Positions 33,546-45,079 of a DNA stretch of 64,000 bases are shown one piece after another. Both the position numbers and the translations under genes were made by a program. The DNA lies in the NCBI GenBank assembly GCA_037447655.1, contig JBBHKE010001856.1:443384-507383 (forward strand), given 5' to 3'. The stretch comes from Zygnema cylindricum. Lineage: Eukaryota; Streptophyta; Zygnematophyceae; Zygnematales; Zygnemataceae. The first letter of the stretch is position 1, and every line of letters begins with the position of its first letter. Below the pieces are notes generated by a model. It did no database searches, was not told where the DNA came from, and saw only the letters and a list, made by a program, of their open reading frames with translations.

Positions 33546-34722
33546 CTCTAGGGTACCAATCTTTAATGGAACTGGCTTCATATACTGGGAAAGTATGATG
33601 ATAGGAGCTCTATGCGAAAAAAGGTTTTGGGGGATAGTGAGTGGACGATTGGGGCGTCCATCAAGTCTTCGAATTCCTCTAGGGTTTAAAGGAAGCAGAT
33701 TCACCAGGAAAGAGGATTCACCTTCAACGGAGGAAACAAAAGAAGGAGAGGTGGTGTACAAAGGAAAGGAGAAGGAGGCGACCACACCAATAGCAACTGG
33801 TTCAGCATTTATGTCACCTATTCTGAGGAACGAGGAGAATGATACTGAAACCTGGGACTTCAACAATATGGCGGCAAATCACTTCATCCTACGCCATCTC
33901 ACTCAAAGACTTGCATGTTCTCATTTGCAGGTAGAAAATGCATCCGATCTTTGGATGGCTCTCATAGAGATGTACCAAAGTGGTACGATTCAGCAACAAC
34001 AGTTGGCTGATCAGAAAGTTAAGTAGTATGTATACAAAGGGGGAAATATGTTGGATTTTTGCAATGAGCTTGCTACACTCTTCATGGAGCTAGAGAGTGC
34101 GGGAAAAGTTTTTAGTGAAAAAGAAAAGGTTAACTGTTTACTGATGAAGTTACCTGATGAGTTCGAGAACATAGTCAACCGTGTGTAGGACTTGCCAGAC
34201 TCAAGGTGGATATGGAACTCACTGCTAGAGATGATTCTCGTTCGAGAGCATACGATTGAGATCCGAAGGAGAGGAAAGAGTGGCCAAGCCTTGGCAACAG
34301 CGACTGATTGGAGGAACAAGGATTCTCGGAAACCAGTCGAAAACTATGGGGGTAGGGAGCAGAAAAAACAACCTGAAGAGTTCAAACCAAGGGCTCCCAA
34401 AGGTTTATGTCATTTTTGTAAGAAACCGAGGCACTATATGGCAGAGTGCACTGAGCTAACCGAGCTTCGGTTAAAAGAGGGGCAGACCGGTGGTACCCCG
34501 AGAGGAAAGAAAAAGGCCCTTGTCACACAGGTACTTGAGGCGGAATCCGAGGACGAGGACGATGAGCTCCTTTTGGATGAGGAGTTGGAGGCGAAAACTG
34601 AGGTTGAAATTCCACGAAGGCAGAAATGTGCTTACGGTGGATTGAAAGGTGAAGCAGGCTGGATTATAGATTCAGGTGCCTCAATGCACATGTGTAAGGA
34701 TAGGACTTGTTCACTAAGATAA
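33535..34722 (+). pseudogene. Copy B Gag and protease start, two stops
   Basis: Starts at the ATG inside the primer-binding site (MGPPSRVPIFNGTGFIYWES). A TAG at 34024 replaces a Glu codon present in copy A. A second TAG near 34187 replaces the Gln codon CAG of copy A (C to T). The frame is otherwise continuous to 34722. The zinc knuckle CHFCKKPRHYMAEC keeps its metal ligands but has Arg for the usual Gly. The protease active site is intact as D-S-G-A (IIDSGASMHMCKD), followed by a frameshift. Confidence 0.88.
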
Positions 34723-36243
34723 GAAAGATTCCCACAGTAGAGATAGAGTACGGGGATGGGAGGATAGTCACCACTACTCTTGTAGGATCGGTAGATCTGA
34801 AAGTGTTAGTAGAAGGAAAGAAATCCATATTAACATTCTCCGATGTATTGTTTATTCCGGAGCTGAACAAAAACCTTATCTCTACATCTGTATTAGATGA
34901 TAAGGGTTTTTTTACTAGCACTAGGGAAGGAGTCTTTACTGCTAGTTTTGAGGAGGATGTCTATTTCATTGTTGAGAAAGGTAGCCATGAATGTTTAGGC
35001 TGATCTTAAGTAATGAAACGAAGAAACTTTATTATGCTGGTGTTCATGATATTATGATGTGGCATAAGAGGCTTGGGCATGTGAATCTAGATAAGTTAAG
35101 AGAGATGAACAAAATAGGAGTGGTGGAAGGGATTCAGTTCAGTGAGAGTGATGATATAAGTGATTGTAGTGGGTGTGCTCAAGGTAAAGCACACAGAATA
35201 CCCTTTCCTGAAACAACCACCTACAAGGGAGAAAAACTTCTAGATCTAGTACACACAGATATTTGGGGACTGGCTAGAGTGCCCTCACCGGGGGGGAAGA
35301 GATTTATGATGACTATAACTGATGATTGGTCTCGGTATTCCCGAGTATATTTTTTGAAAAACAAGTCAGAAGCTGAGGATTGTTTTAGACAATATAAAGC
35401 ATGGAGCGAAAAACTCCATGAAACTCCAATCAAGAGAGTAAGGAGTGACAATGGTGGAGAGTATACTTCTTACCAGTTTGATGATTTTTTGAGGGAAGAT
35501 GGGGTTCAACACCAAAAGACAGTTCCAGAAAATCCGGAACAGAATGAGGTAGCTGAAAGGTTAAATAGAACACTAAGTGATAGTGCTAGAAGTATGTTGT
35601 CGGATAAGAAGATAGGAAAAAGGTTTTGGGCAGAAGCAATGAACTGTGCTAATTACCTCAAAAATAGAGTTCTTACTTCAGCTATAAAAGATCAAACACC
35701 TTATGAGAGATGGACAGGCCGGAAACCAGACTTATCTCATTTAAAGGTTTTCGGCAGTCAAGTATTGAATCTAGATACAGATCGGTCTAATTGGAAGCTA
35801 GATCCTAAAGGAAAACCGGGATACTTATTAGGATATGATGAGGATGTTAAATGATATAGAGTTTATGATCTAAAAAGAGAAGATATAATCTTAGTAAAGC
35901 ATCTAGTAGTTATGGATGAAGGAAAGTCTGTGGATCCCTTCAAATATACAAAGTCAGTAAAAATCAGATTTGAGTCAGAAAATTCTGATGACTTTGAGCT
36001 TCCTAACTATCCAGGTTTTAGAGACGATGACATTCTTGCAGGTACTAATCAGACTGAAAAGGACTCGGCTGTGGAAACTCCAGTGAGAACTCTACCCGAA
36101 GCGGAAGACATGGTGGAAATTGATTCAGAATCAAGGGATAGGGGAGAAACCAAGTTTGTTCCAAAGAATCCACGAGAACCATCTATTCCGGCCTCAGATT
36201 TTGAAGGGGGAAGGAGAAGTAGTAAAAGACTGCAAGAAAAATA
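34707..36243 (+). pseudogene. Copy B protease end, integrase and linker
   Basis: 34707-35003 is the protease second half, frameshifted into 34991-35854, a 287-codon open integrase. Its zinc region is MWHKRLGHVNL and CSGCAQGKAH. Catalytic Asp residues lie in VHTDIWGLARV and RSDNGGEYTS, with Glu in NEVAERLNRTLSD (Glu for the usual Gly before VAER). A TGA at 35852 interrupts; 35912-36244 gives the C-terminal and linker region (FEGGRRSSKRLQEK) and ends at TAG 36242. Confidence 0.88.
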
Positions 36244-37866
36244 GGTTAATAACAAGGTAACAAAACTATCTCATCAAGATGAACCTCAAACTTATGGAGA
36301 GGTGATGACTTGTCCAGAAAGAAATCGGTGGAAGACAGCCATCAATGAAGAGATGGCCTCAATTATGGCAGCCGATACTTGGGAGCTGGTGGATTTTCCA
36401 CCTAACCAAAAACCAATCGGTTGTAAGTGGGTTTTCAAATTAAAACTGAACCCAGATAACACAATCGAGCGCTACAAGGCCCGACTAGTGGCAAAGGGAT
36501 TTACACAAAACGAGGGAATTGACTACGAGGAAACCTTTGCCCCGGTGGTCAGATTTCCCTCCGTCCGCATACTTCTCAGCGTGGCAGTAGCGGAAGACAT
36601 GGAAGTGCACCAGATGGACATTAAAACAGCCTTTTTGCATGGAGAATTGGAAGAGGAGATCTTCATGCGAAAACCCGAAGGGTTTGTGGAAGAAGGAGAG
36701 GAGAGTAAGGTATGACGACTGATTAAATCTCTTTATGGTTTGAAACAGGCGCCTCGACAGTGGAATAAAAAGCTTGATGAGTTTCTTACCGGTCTAGGAT
36801 ATATTCGGATCAGCTCAGATCACTCAATCTATGTTTTCGAAGATGAGGAAGGTTTTATATTTATTGCAATTTATGTTGATGATTTGCTTGTTTTAAGTAA
36901 ATCAATGGAAAAAATTAATAAACTGAAAACCGATCTTAAGGGGAGATTTGAAATGAAGGATATGGGGGAAGCAAAATATATTTTGGGAATTCAAGTAGAG
37001 AGAGACTGAAAAAGAAAAATTATAAGATTGACTCAAAAAGAAGCAATAGGGAACATGCTTGAAAAATTTCAAATGGATAAAGCTAATAGTTGTACAACTC
37101 CAATGGAATTGAAGAAGGGAAGTGAGGGGAGTGAGGAAGAAGGAGTCATATTCTTAGACGAGGAATTATCTCCTGAAGAACAGAAGTTCATGCAGACTAT
37201 TCCTTACAGGCAAGTAGTGGGAAGTCTAATCTATTTTATGAATTGTACCCGGCCGGATTTAGCTCAGCTGTAGGAGTGCTGAGTAGAAGTCTAAATGCTC
37301 CCACTAAGAGGGATTGGGAGGCAGCTAAGAGAGTTCTTCGATACTTGTTATGAACTAGGGATCTATGGTTTTATTTGGGTGGGGAGAATACTGACATCAC
37401 TACATGGAGTGATGCTAGTTATGGTGATGCTCCGATGAGGAGATGCACTTCTGGATATGTATTATATGTGGGAGATGGGGCTTGCTGTTGGAGTAGCAAA
37501 CAGCAAAAGGTTATTGCTCAATCCACCATGGAGGCTGAGTATATGGCCTCTTGCTCTGCTGTTAAAGAATTGATGTGGGTCAAGTCTTTACTTGGTGAAC
37601 TTGGTCATCTTAAGAGTGGTGTGCAGAAAATATTTTGTGATAATCAGGCAACAATTACTATTTTTGCCAATCCTAAACATCATTTTAAAGCCAAACATAT
37701 AGACATTAGACTTATCTTTGTTAGAGAGAAAGTAGAAAATAAAATAATCAGTTTAGAGTACCGACCAGATAGTGAGATGGTAGCAGATATGATGACCAAA
37801 CCTGTGCGTTCCCCTAAGCTAATTTTCTGCAAGGAGAAGTGTGGTCTGAAATTAAAGATTGACTAG
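36244..37866 (+). pseudogene. Copy B reverse transcriptase and RNase H
   Basis: 36302-36715 is the RT N-terminal half (GCKWVFKLKLNPDNTIERYK and MDIKTAFLHGELEEEIFMRK), ending in a TGA. 36740-37009 has GLKQAPRQWNKKLDEFLTGL and the catalytic IYVDDLLVL, ending in a TGA. 37028-37273 covers the thumb (PYRQVVGSLIYFMNCTRPDL), then a frameshift. 37375-37866 is RNase H with WSDASYGDAPM, TMEAEYMASC and CDNQATITI, ending with a natural-looking stop 13 bases before the LTR. Several stops make it non-functional, though it is the most complete Pol of this family here. Confidence 0.9.
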
Positions 37867-37879
37867 AAAACAAAGGGAG
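37867..37879 (+). other. Copy B polypurine tract
   Basis: AAAACAAAGGGAG immediately before the LTR; the minus-strand equivalent in copy C is at 25864-25880. Confidence 0.85.
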
Positions 37880-38926
37880 TGTAGAAATTAATGGTTTTTA
37901 AGTATTTTCTAGGTCTGAATAGAAATAATGAAGCCGAGGCAGTCTACCTCTAACTTCTCTCTCCAACTCTCAAACTTGTCGCAGTCATTGACAAATTGGA
38001 GAGGAAGCTAGAGCCATGGCTACCTAGGCTATCCTGAGGTTTACGGGAAATTTATATTAGTCAAGGGATTAATTACTGAAAGGTATGTGCCGGCGACAGG
38101 ATTTGATCTTGGTACCTGCCGGCAGTCACAAAGTAGATAGCCGGTAGCCTTAGCCGTTAAGTCTAGAAGTAGTCTTACATAGTATATAGTACGATAATGA
38201 TTTAAACATGTACACGTAGGATAAATCATTTAACTATAACTTTCAACGGGATACATAGATATGATAGTGTAAAAGTACGAATTGCGGTACGGATAAGAAA
38301 TCAATACCGCGCATTGATTTCGTAAGCGAAACAAATACGACGCATGTATTTATTACGGCTACGATCAAATGCGAGTTTAATCGGACGGCCGAATTAGCGC
38401 CGAGATCACGGAAGGAGAATTCGGCCGTTTGTGGGCATCGCCACATCGGATGACACGTGGCGAAGTCACATTGGAGCGCGGCATCTCCGAGGATTAAAGG
38501 AGCGAATCCGGACATACCACGTGTCGACATTTAAGGCATGTAGTACAGTGTCCGTACATAAAGTACACCGGCAGCTATACTTTTGTGTACACAACTGTAT
38601 TCTGATTGGCTCCGTACATCAGTAGATAGAGTCTGTGAGAGAGATAAGACTTAGAAAAATTAGAAGATAGGACCCTCTCTCCTAGAGAGCTTCAGTACAA
38701 AAGGTCAACTTTGACCCTCCATAACTTACTGCTCAGGGGAGCAAATTCAGAGATTCTTTTTGCTATCGACTCAGGGGAGTCTTGTCTTCACATGGGTGAA
38801 GGTGGTCAGAGTTTTTGTCTGCCAGGGTGGCAGTTATTTTTCCTTAAACACAAAGGGGTCAGGATTATCCTAGAGGCTTCTTGGAAGCTGTCCACTCTGA
38901 GGACTTATGGAGGTCTCAGAGTTTCA
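37880..38926 (+). repeat. LTR 3 of the A/B chain
   Basis: 1047 bp, TGTAGA to GTTTCA, very similar to LTR 2. It joins antisense copy C sequence at 38927. Confidence 0.88.
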
Positions 38927-39247
38927 AACGTAACTATTGAGGTTTTTCCCTCCACTACGACTTTCAGATCTACCGATCCTCCATAAGTAGTGGTCCTTAC
39001 CCTCCCATCCCCATATTCAATCTCTACTGTAGGGATCTTTCTCAGCTTAGTAAACAGATGCTTATCTTTGCACTTGTGCATAGATGCACCTGAATCCACA
39101 ATCCAGCCTCCTTCACCTTTAAGTCCACCGAAAGCACATTTTTGCTTTCGTGGAATTTCGACTTCTGTTTTTGCCTCCAACTCCTCATCCAAAAGAAGTT
39201 CGTCGTCCTCCTCATCGGATTCCTCCTCGAGTACCTGTGTGACAAGG
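38927..39247 (-). pseudogene. Copy C Gag-protease fragment (antisense)
   Basis: Minus-strand translation from 39247: LVTQVLEEESDEEDDELLLD, later GGWIVDSGASMHKCKDKHLF (intact D-S-G-A), then VDLKVVVEGKTSIVTF, where it meets LTR 3. It matches the same part of copies A and B. It is the 5' continuation of the piece ending at 28606. Confidence 0.88.
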
Positions 39248-39515
39248 CGCACATGCTTCTTCCTTCGAAAGGACAAACTCCAAACGTTGACTTAAACACG
39301 TGTCGCTTCATGAACACACCTGCAAGCAAATTGAAACACCTGCGCACGAAACAAAAAATTGACGCGAAACGAAATAGTATGTTTCGTTCGCGGACATCAA
39401 AAGTACTGTCGCGAAACGACATCGCACTTTTTGTATGATGACGCGACAATTCGCGTCAAACAAATACAAGTTGGTATGACGCTTCGCTAAATGTCGCGAA
39501 AACGACAATATCCCA
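39248..39515 (-). repeat. E5 LTR remnant (3' LTR, truncated)
   Basis: Ends ATATCCCA before the polypurine complement AAAATCCCCCTCTT (39516-39529). Rich in CGAAACGAAA and CGCGAAACGAC motifs. Only about a quarter of the ~1-kb LTR expected from the solo LTR at 47357 remains. Confidence 0.7.
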
Positions 39516-39517
39516 AA

Positions 39518-41092
39518 AATCCCCCTCTTATTGTCGGAATCGTCAAACTCTTCAAAATAATCCAATTTTTGGTCGCCCCTCTCAAACACATCATGTGTGG
39601 CAGCCTTTGTCAACAAATCAGCCGCCTCCTCTTTTGTTGGTACGTACAAAAATACTATCTCGTTCGCCGTTACCAAATCTCTTACAAAATGCCATTGGAT
39701 CCTGATGTGTTTGGTCCTCTTGTGAAACACTGGATTTTTCGCCAACGCCATCGAACTCATGCTGTCATAATAAATCGTCATACAACGAATAGGAATGCTT
39801 AACTCACGTAACTTCTCCTTAATCGAAATCAAAGCCTTAGCTGCATGACACGCGGCCATATACTCAGATTCTGTGTAACTCAACGCAACCGTAGGTTGTA
39901 GCCTAGAACTCCACGAGATCGCAGCTCCTCCGAAAATAAATGCATATCTTGACGTGGACTTACTTGAATCAAAATCACCGCCTTAATCCGCGTCACAATA
40001 CCCAACACACTCCAAAGAATTTTTGTCAGAAGTAAACAAAAGTCCAAGATCAATTGTACCAACCAAGTATCGAAAAATACGTCGTACGGCCTCCCAGTGT
40101 GCCTTCTTTGGCTCGTGACAATAATGGCTGACGATGGAAACCGCGGCCGAAATATCTGGACGAGTACCGACGCTAAGGTACATAAGTGAACCAACCGCCT
40201 CTAGATATTGTACGTCGATAGAATCCTCCTCTTCAAACTTAAGAATGTGTAGGTTTGCATCCAACGGTGTAGAAAGCGGTTTCGCGTCAAACATACCAAA
40301 TCTCTCCAAAATCTCCTTACAATATTGAGCTTGACTCAATTTAATGTTCTCCTCTTTGTCACGTATAACTTCAATCCCCAAAATCTATCGTACCTCTCTA
40401 AGATCCGTAACTTTGAAATGTAAACGAAGGTAACGTTTCAACTTATTAATGCAATTCAACTTGTCGCATGCCATCAAGAAATCATCCACATAAACAAAAA
40501 AGATTATTTGATCAACTCCTTCACCTTTCACATACACTCGTGAATCGGATGTAGTCCGTCCAAATCCAAACTTCAATAGTACTTGATGAAGTCTCAAATT
40601 CCAAGTGCGTGGTATTTGTTTCAAACCATATAATGACTTTCGCAAACGCCATACATTTCCTTTCTGCAAAGGAGAGACACCTTCCGGTACCTTCATATAT
40701 ACCTCTTCCTCCAACTCACCATTTAAAAACGCGGTTTCAACGTCCATTTGATGGACGTGCTTCTTCCCCATCACTGCAATTGCAATAATAATCCGTAGTG
40801 AGTCGAACTTAACCACGGGAGCATAAGTCTCTTTAAAATCAATTCCCTCAAGTTGTTCGAACCCCTTACAAACAAGCCTCGCCTTGTACTTAATTATTTC
40901 ACCCGACGCTCCAGTTTTGGTTTTAAAGACCCACTTTGCATCAATCGCCTTTTCCCCCTCCGGTAATTTCACTTCCTCAAAAGTTCGATTATCAACCACC
41001 GACTTAAATTCTTTCTCCCACGCCGATTTCCACTTACTCTCCCAATTAACCGACCTCTTAGCCTCGACATAAGATTTAGGGTCGCCGGTCAT
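39518..41092 (-). pseudogene. E5 reverse transcriptase and RNase H
   Basis: 41092-40385: RT fingers and palm (DAKWVFKTKTGASGEIIKYK, HQMDVETAFLNGELEEEVYM, GLKQIPRTWNLRLHQVLLKF) and the catalytic VYVDDFLMA. A TAG at 40382-40384 replaces the Tyr expected in the usual R-Y-I-L-G motif. 40381-39983 continues to GYCDAD, where a TAA interrupts. 39883 to about 39530 is RNase H with YTESEYMAACHAA and YYDSMSSMALAKN, ending LLTKAATHDVF. There is no stop before the polypurine tract, so the frame runs on into the LTR. Two point stops are the main defects. Confidence 0.9.
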
Positions 41093-42400
41093 ATTTTCCG
41101 TAAGTAATTGCTACAAAAGAAACTCCGTCTCCTTAGCATCGAAAAGAAAATAATGCGAATTCGATGCATTTTCCCCTTTTTGATCGTAAGTGAGTTTCTC
41201 CAGTTTCTTCCCCTTTGTAATCTGAGAGCTTCTCCTAATAACTTGCTCCTCCTCCTTTTCCTCTTTCTCTTCCTCGGATTCAATTTCAATTTCCTTCTCA
41301 CTCGATTTAGAACTCGATTTAGAGCTTTGAGATTTCCGAATGTTCGAAGGCACTCGGGAATCCAATGATCCGTTACTCTTTCTTTCAAATTCAACTTCAA
41401 CCGATTTTCCCAATTTAATTTTCTGAGTTTTTACATTCGGTTCCTCATCGGATTCTGAATCCCCAATGAATGGAAAACTCTCAATTTCACTCTCCTCATA
41501 AAAATCCAAATTTTCCTTAAATTTCCCCACGAAATTCATGGCGGATTTGAGATCCTCATGAAAATCCACATTCCGAGATTCCTCCACGGTGTGACAAGCC
41601 GGATCATACACTCGGTACAAATTCCCCTTCGCACTATAACCAACAAAAATTCTCGGCCAACACCTTGGTGCAAATTTAACCTTCCTCTTGATTGATTCCA
41701 CATAAACCGTAGCATGCCATCCCCAAATTCTCAAATGATGAACCGTGGGCTTTATACCACTCCATAACTTCTCCGGTGTTTTACTTCCGGAAACCGAAGT
41801 GAGTCTTCGGTTACAAATATAATTCGCCGTAAGAATCGCATCTCCCCACAAAAACATCTCTCGTCCGGAGCTATAAACCATCGCACGGACCATTTCTTGT
41901 AAGGTACGATTCTTCCTGTCGGCCACTCCATTTGACTCCGGAGAATAAGGCGCCTTGAATTGATGCCTTATCCCCCACTCCTTACAATACCCCTCAAAAA
42001 CAACAAACTCCCCTCCATTGTCGGAACGAATGGACTTAAGCTTCTTATCAATTTGCCTTTCGGCCATCACATGCCATTCTTTAAATTTTTCAAATGCATC
42101 CGATTTCTTTTTCAATAAATACACCCATGACTTCCGGGAGAAGTCATCAACAATTACCAAAGTATACTTATTACCTCAAATTTTCTCGGGTTTAATATGT
42201 GCACAAAGATCGATGTGGACAACCTCCAAAGGATTTTGAGCTCGATGCTTGATGTCTTTATTCGGATGGGATTTCTGAATTTGACGTCCTTTGCTACATC
42301 CTCCGCATCCGTTCACCTTCTCACCGGATGCAAGGTCCAAACCCCTCACCGAAGAATGTCGAATCATCTTCTTCAAACTTACCTCGGATGTATGACACAT
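41089..42400 (-). pseudogene. E5 integrase and linker
   Basis: 42400-42176 has the end of the zinc region (CGGCSKGRQ) and the first catalytic Asp (VVHIDLCAHI), then a TGA at 42173-42175. 42160-41111 is open for 349 codons: IRSDNGGEFVVF (Asp) and ESNGVADRKNRTLQEMVRAM, in which the usual catalytic Glu position reads Asp (VADRKN for VAERKN). The C-terminal region (FVGYSAKGNLYRVYDPACHT) and a Ser/Glu/Lys-rich linker (EEEQVIRRSSQITKGKKLEK) follow. The Glu-to-Asp change would probably impair activity. Confidence 0.88.
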
Positions 42401-43140
42401 TCAATGATGCCATAAGGTAAGATCACCTTTCATCTCCAAAATTTGATGTGAAATTCCCTTGGTGGGAACTTTAGATTTCGGTCCCCTCCATAAGAGCCGA
42501 CTATGATTCGCATCCGTTACAACTCCTTCTCCAATTACATTCTCCTTCTCATTCCAAATCTCAATAGATTGATCACCTCTCGCAAGTAAGCTTCCACCAC
42601 TCTTTTGGATTTGTGGAACGCTTAACAAATTAACCAAACCGTCCGGAATATAAAGAGTATTTTGAAGACGACACTCCGTCGATCTCTCTTTTCCATCATT
42701 ATCCCATGAAAGAAGATCAAGCCGAACCGTGCCAACCGTAACAACCGAAATGACATGGCCGCTTGCAACCGTATTAAACTTTGGAACCGTAAGTTCCCTC
42801 ATGTCATCAAACAAGGTAGCATCCGTGCAAACATGGTGAGATGCCCCCGTATCAATGATCCACTCTTTCTCCAAATTTCCTCCACTACTTACCGAATCAA
42901 GGGTAAGATTAAGAACCCGAAACTCATCACCGGTTTCATTACCATAGTCAAAGTAATTTGCATTACCGTAACCACGACCACCACCGCGGCGTCCTCCTCG
43001 GCCGCCACCTCGAGCGCCTCTATCACTTCCTCTACCTCCTCTTCCACTTCCGGAATCTCCACTCTTTGCATAACATTGAGGGATCGTATGCCCCCACTTA
43101 CCGCAAAATGACATTGCTTGTCCTTATCCGGACAAGATGA
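42401..43140 (-). pseudogene. E5 second zinc knuckle and protease
   Basis: 43114-42401 starts in the knuckle (HFAVSG/ CGKWGHTIPQC), passes an Arg/Gly-rich region (RGARGGGRGGRRGGGRGYGN) and includes the protease active site WIIDTGASHHVCTDATLF with D-T-G intact. Flap and C-terminal half follow (LTVPKFNTVASGHVISVVTV, YIPDGLVNLLSVPQIQ). It reaches the integrase zinc region (LTLWHH) before a TGA at 42401. Intact as a protein segment of 237 residues. Confidence 0.88.
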
Positions 43141-44238
43141 AGACAAAAGTCCAAGCCGGTTACACCGGTAGCATGTCACATTGGAAAGATCCTAAGGGAC
43201 CTTTGGTGGACGACCTTGCTCCCTCTGGTTGCCCCGGCCGCCACCACCAACTCTCAGGCCACCTCCTCTACCACCTCCTCTACCACCGGCATAGTTAAGA
43301 TCCGGGGTTTCGGGAGTAGTAGAGTTGAGAACTCCTCCTCCCCCACTTGAAGAAGCCGATGAAGTTCCCTCCGACATTTTGATAAAATTGACGGTGAATC
43401 CGAAGGTGTTATCCGCCTTCGCTCGTAAAATAGCTTTAAGATGCGAAAGCTTGTCCGGTAAAGCGTTAAGAAACACGCTTAATTTATCCGCATCCAAAAT
43501 AACTCGACCATTGTTGAGTAATTGCTCGAGTATAATATTGAAGCGTTTCACGGCATCATCCATCAATTCATTTGACTTGATTTTAAAATTCATAAAGTCC
43601 GTATAAACATATTGACCCTTGTTCTCAACGCCTTTCTCCATATTGCTCCTCAAGTGCTTGCCAACACTCATGGGCCGTGCCGTGAGCGAGAAAATGATCA
43701 AGCACCGAAGAAGTGCAATTCTTCATCAAACCGGTCGTTGCCGCAATATCCTTCAACCTCCATTGAGCACGTGCCTTGCTCTCCGTTGGCATCTTCTCCT
43801 CTCCGTTGACAATTCTCTAAAGCTTCTTGATAATAAGTAGGCCTGAAATTATCTTCTTCCAAACCGCATAATTGGTGCCATTAAAGGCCACGGATTTCCC
43901 CGACATATTATAATCATCTTCATTATCCAATGCCTCTTCAAAATCTGAATCTTCCTCTATCTTTGCTTTACCTTTCCTAATTCTCTCTTTTATCTCACTC
44001 TCATTAGCTCCTCCAATGAATGGATCGGCAGCCTGAAATGAAGCAAATTCTCTTTTCTCACTAGATTAAGTTTGAAATCGTGAATCTACACACCTCATTA
44101 ATGTATCAAACATCTCCTCAAATTTCCTCTCCGTATTCCGAGTCTCCTCAAATTGAGAACCCGAAAAACTGAACTCTTTTGCTCTCTCCGAAGTCGACAT
44201 GGGGGAAGGAGTATTTCTATTCTTCTTCCTCCCCATGC
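43126..44238 (-). pseudogene. E5 Gag
   Basis: Starts MGRKKNRNTPSPMSTSERAK at the ATG near 44238, resembling E2 Gag (MGGKKKKNTPSPSG). A stop at 44066 ends the first fragment. The capsid region is spread over two frames: SVAFNGTNYAVWKKIISG (about 43860-43910) and, in 43701-43192, VYTDFMNFKIKSNELMDDAV and KRFNIILEQLLNNGR. A Gly/Arg-rich tail and a degraded knuckle (CYRCNRLGLLSSSC, His replaced) follow. Confidence 0.87.
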
Positions 44239-44263
44239 GCTCCCTCTCTAACTCCGAAGCACT

Positions 44264-44276
44264 AGCTCCGATACCA
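44264..44276 (-). other. E5 primer-binding site
   Basis: The minus strand reads TTGGTATCGGAGC two bases inside the LTR start; identical core to E2. Confidence 0.9.
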
Positions 44277-44278
44277 AT

Positions 44279-44990
44279 TGTAGGATCTTGAGCAAAAAAC
44301 ATTCACTCTTAATAATTCACAAAACATAAAACATTACACAACGGAAGCTCATAAAAGACTAGAGGAATATTCAGCCAAAAAGAATTATAAGTGTTCTTGG
44401 CCGAAGCCTCTTTACATCATCTCTTTTCTTTGTTCTCTCTCTTCTCTATCCTCTTTAAATAATCTCTTACTGTAAGATTAATCCTCTATGATTCAATCAT
44501 AAACGACTGCAAATAAAAAAGTACATATCTGACACGCAGCCATGGCCGCCTTCTCTCTGCCTTCTCTCTCTATCTATCAGATAGCACACGACTGCAAAAA
44601 AAAAAGTACATATCTGACACGCAGCCATGGCCGCCTTCTCTCTGCCTTCTCTCTCTATCTATCATTCTCTCTCTATCTATTAGACAGCACACGACTGCAA
44701 AAAAAAAATACAGACCATGTACAAATGACATTTTTCACATTAAGCATTGCACGACATTAAAAAACGCGCGCGAAAATAGTGTGACGTTTCAACGTCTCTT
44801 TTCGAAAATGTGCGTACATTTTCGATGAAGAGCATACAAGTTCCGTGATATTTCTGTTCAGTTCACTGAACAGAAAGTTCCAATAACTACGACGTATCTT
44901 TTCCTCGAATTCCGTACATTTCCGTAAAAATCCGTACACATTACGGAAATTATTGTGTTTTTCTCGTAAATTGTCAGTTTCAGTTTACAA
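44279..44990 (-). repeat. E5 LTR (5' LTR), with internal 85-bp duplication
   Basis: Starts TGTAGGATCTTGAGC. 44320-44440 matches the solo LTR at 47357 onward (AACATTACACARCGGAAGCT, GCCGAAGCCTCTTTACA). 44503-44700 contains an 85-bp unit in two to three copies (ACGACTGCAAA, GCAGCCATGGCCGCCTTCTC) with CTCTCTAT runs. A 20-bp near-palindrome CTGTTCAGTTCACTGAACAG lies at 44854-44873. The distal boundary is uncertain. Confidence 0.65.
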
Positions 44991-45079
44991 CAGACGTTTT
45001 TTTGCTATTTTCAAAATCGTCACGAATTATACGTTTCAATCGGAAAATTTGAAAAAATCGCACGATTTGAATAACACTG

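Larger units (their letters stand above)
32483..38926 (+). mobile_element. Copia copy B (LTR to LTR, full domain set)
   Basis: LTR 32483-33530 (1048 bp), internal region 33531-37879 and LTR 37880-38926 (1047 bp). The two LTRs are much more alike than either is to LTR 1. All domains are present: Gag, protease, integrase, RT, RNase H, polypurine tract. No matching 5-bp duplication: GGCCG precedes and AACGT follows. It adjoins copy A at the left without spacer and the antisense copy C at the right. Confidence 0.9.
39248..44990 (-). mobile_element. Ty1/copia retrotransposon E5 (minus strand)
   Basis: Domains in order on the minus strand: LTR from 44279, primer-binding site, Gag, zinc knuckles, protease, integrase, linker, RT, RNase H, polypurine tract, partial LTR (39248-39515). 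It belongs to the same lineage as E2 and E1 (protein motifs and primer site alike) but keeps RT. Few interruptions: a handful of stops and frameshifts. The left LTR is cut by copy C at 39247. The far end of the right LTR is not clear; 44990 is a guess. Confidence 0.88.
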
